Made by a program: the position numbers and the translations under genes. The notes beneath the pieces were generated by a model. That model saw only the letters and a list, made by a program, of their open reading frames with translations. It ran no database searches and was not told where the DNA came from. Shown piece by piece: positions 36,761 to 37,396 of a stretch of 37,396 nt of DNA (position 1 is its first letter; each line of letters opens with the position of its first letter). The stretch comes from Sphingomonadaceae bacterium (GTDB lineage Bacteria > Pseudomonadota > Alphaproteobacteria > Sphingomonadales > Sphingomonadaceae): the NCBI GenBank assembly GCA_947454135.1, contig CANGJI010000021.1:1-37396 (forward strand). Reading direction: 5' to 3'.

Positions 36761-37090
36761 ATGGATACGAATGCAGAATTGACATCAACCGATGCCCTTG
36801 ACGCTTTGCCCGACGCCGTAGCCGCCGCAGCGTTCCGCCGCCTTGTCAGGCACTTGCGCCATCGGCACGATGCGCAGAACATCGAACTGATGGGCCTTGC
36901 GGGCTTCTGCCGCAATTGCCTGGCAGACTGGATCAACGATGCCGGCGCGGGATTGGACAAAGCCGCCGCGCGCGAAGTGATCCACGGCCTGCCCGCCGAC
37001 GAATGGAAGACGCGCTACCAGACCGAAGCGACGCCGGAGCAACTCGCCCGCATGGCCGAAAGCATGAAGCGCAACGCGCCGGGCCACTGA
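36761..37090 (+). CDS. DUF1244-family protein
   Basis: The 109-residue protein matches DUF1244, a small alpha-helical family of proteobacteria without known function. The conserved core is AAFRRLVRHLRHRHDAQNIELMGLAGFCRNCLADWI (about 23-58), with a CRNC pair that may bind metal. The family continuation AREVIHGLPADEWKTRYQTEATPEQLARM follows. The ATG at 36761 has AAGGA eight bases upstream. It is followed after 16 bases by a bidirectional terminator shared with rpsI. The 63 bases between it and pyk must hold both divergent promoters. Confidence 0.93.
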   Translation: MDTNAELTSTDALDALPDAVAAAAFRRLVRHLRHRHDAQNIELMGLAGFCRNCLADWINDAGAGLDKAAAREVIHGLPADEWKTRYQTEATPEQLARMAESMKRNAPGH

Positions 37091-37106
37091 TCCTCGCGCG
37101 CAAAGA

Positions 37107-37139
37107 AAAAGGGCGCCGGGATGATCCCGACGCCCTTTT
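37107..37139. terminator. Bidirectional intrinsic terminator
   Basis: A 15-base stem with one mismatch is formed by arms 37107-37121 and 37125-37139 around a three-base loop. The outer ends are AAAA and TTTT, so a U-run follows the stem in both directions. It sits between the stops of the DUF1244 gene (37090) and rpsI (37164), which converge, and should terminate both. Confidence 0.9.
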
Positions 37140-37163
37140 CTGTGTCCGGTTGCCCGAAAGCGT

Positions 37164-37396
37164 TTAGCGCTTGCTGAACTGGAAGCTCTTGCGGGCCTTG
37201 GCCTTGCCGTACTTCTTGCGTTCGACAACGCGCGGGTCGCGGGTCAGGAACCCGGCGGCCTTCACGGCGCTGCGCAGCGCGGGCTCGAACTTCGAGAGCG
37301 CCTGCGAGATGCCGTGCTTGACCGCACCGGCCTGGCCCGAGAGACCGCCGCCCTTGACGGTGGCGATCACGTCGTACTGGCCCGAACGGTCAGCGA
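37164..37396 (-). CDS. rpsI: 30S ribosomal protein S9 (5' part outside window)
   Basis: The last 77 residues of S9 are present. They include the universally conserved [21 protein letters not shown] and [29 protein letters not shown]. The C-terminal SKR reaches the P-site tRNA in the ribosome. The reading frame runs off the right edge, where rplM (L13) would be expected upstream in the same operon. No irregularity is seen. Confidence 0.98.
   Translation of the reverse strand, partial: ADRSGQYDVIATVKGGGLSGQAGAVKHGISQALSKFEPALRSAVKAAGFLTRDPRVVERKKYGKAKARKSFQFSKR

Overview
The window is a gene-dense, high-GC chromosomal stretch from an alphaproteobacterium. It most resembles Sphingomonadales (Novosphingobium/Sphingomonas-like). 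The indications are a split MetH, a DUF1244 protein, an FtsK translocase, two dispersed palindromic repeat types of a kind common in sphingomonads, and a perfect alphaproteobacterial-type SOS box (GAAC-N7-GAAC). Taxonomy is inferred from gene content only. I see no rRNA, tRNA, CRISPR array, insertion sequence or prophage. No gene-free stretch exceeds about 230 bases.

Layout. 1-4.8 kb (minus strand): recQ (cut by the left edge), a multi-pass membrane protein, then a beta-lactamase-fold serine hydrolase overlapping a cation:proton antiporter. 4.9-10.8 kb (minus): a methionine-cycle operon, transcribed as an ArsR-methyltransferase fusion regulator, then metF, the homocysteine-methyltransferase half of MetH, and the folate/cobalamin/activation half of MetH. 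Two near-identical palindromes sit at its promoter and are probable operators. 10.9-11.5 kb (plus): two overlapping small lipoproteins. 11.5-15.5 kb (minus): a chain of overlapping genes encoding a PabB-PabC fusion, an aminotransferase, an RluA-type pseudouridine synthase and ArfB. 15.7-20.0 kb (plus): a HerA-like DUF853 ATPase and an exported M1 aminopeptidase.

20.0-23.0 kb (minus): an exported four-EF-hand protein followed directly by an OmpR-type response regulator and its histidine kinase, with tandem direct repeats over the predicted -35 region. 23.1-23.5 kb (minus): a VOC/glyoxalase-fold protein whose promoter contains an SOS box. 23.6-27.9 kb: an Xaa-Pro aminopeptidase (minus), then oligopeptidase B and a hotdog thioesterase (plus). 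28.0-29.7 kb: alanine dehydrogenase divergent from an Lrp/AsnC regulator. 29.7-31.0 kb: an unrecognised CxxC protein and a membrane-anchored protein. 31.1-37.4 kb: ftsK, a TenI/ThiE-like protein divergent from a YggS-type PLP protein, a small membrane protein, pyruvate kinase, a DUF1244 protein, a bidirectional terminator and the 3' end of rpsI.

Most genes are housekeeping. The points I consider most worth checking are the methionine operon with its fused ArsR-methyltransferase regulator and paired operators, the SOS box filling the VOC gene promoter, and the EF-hand/two-component operon.
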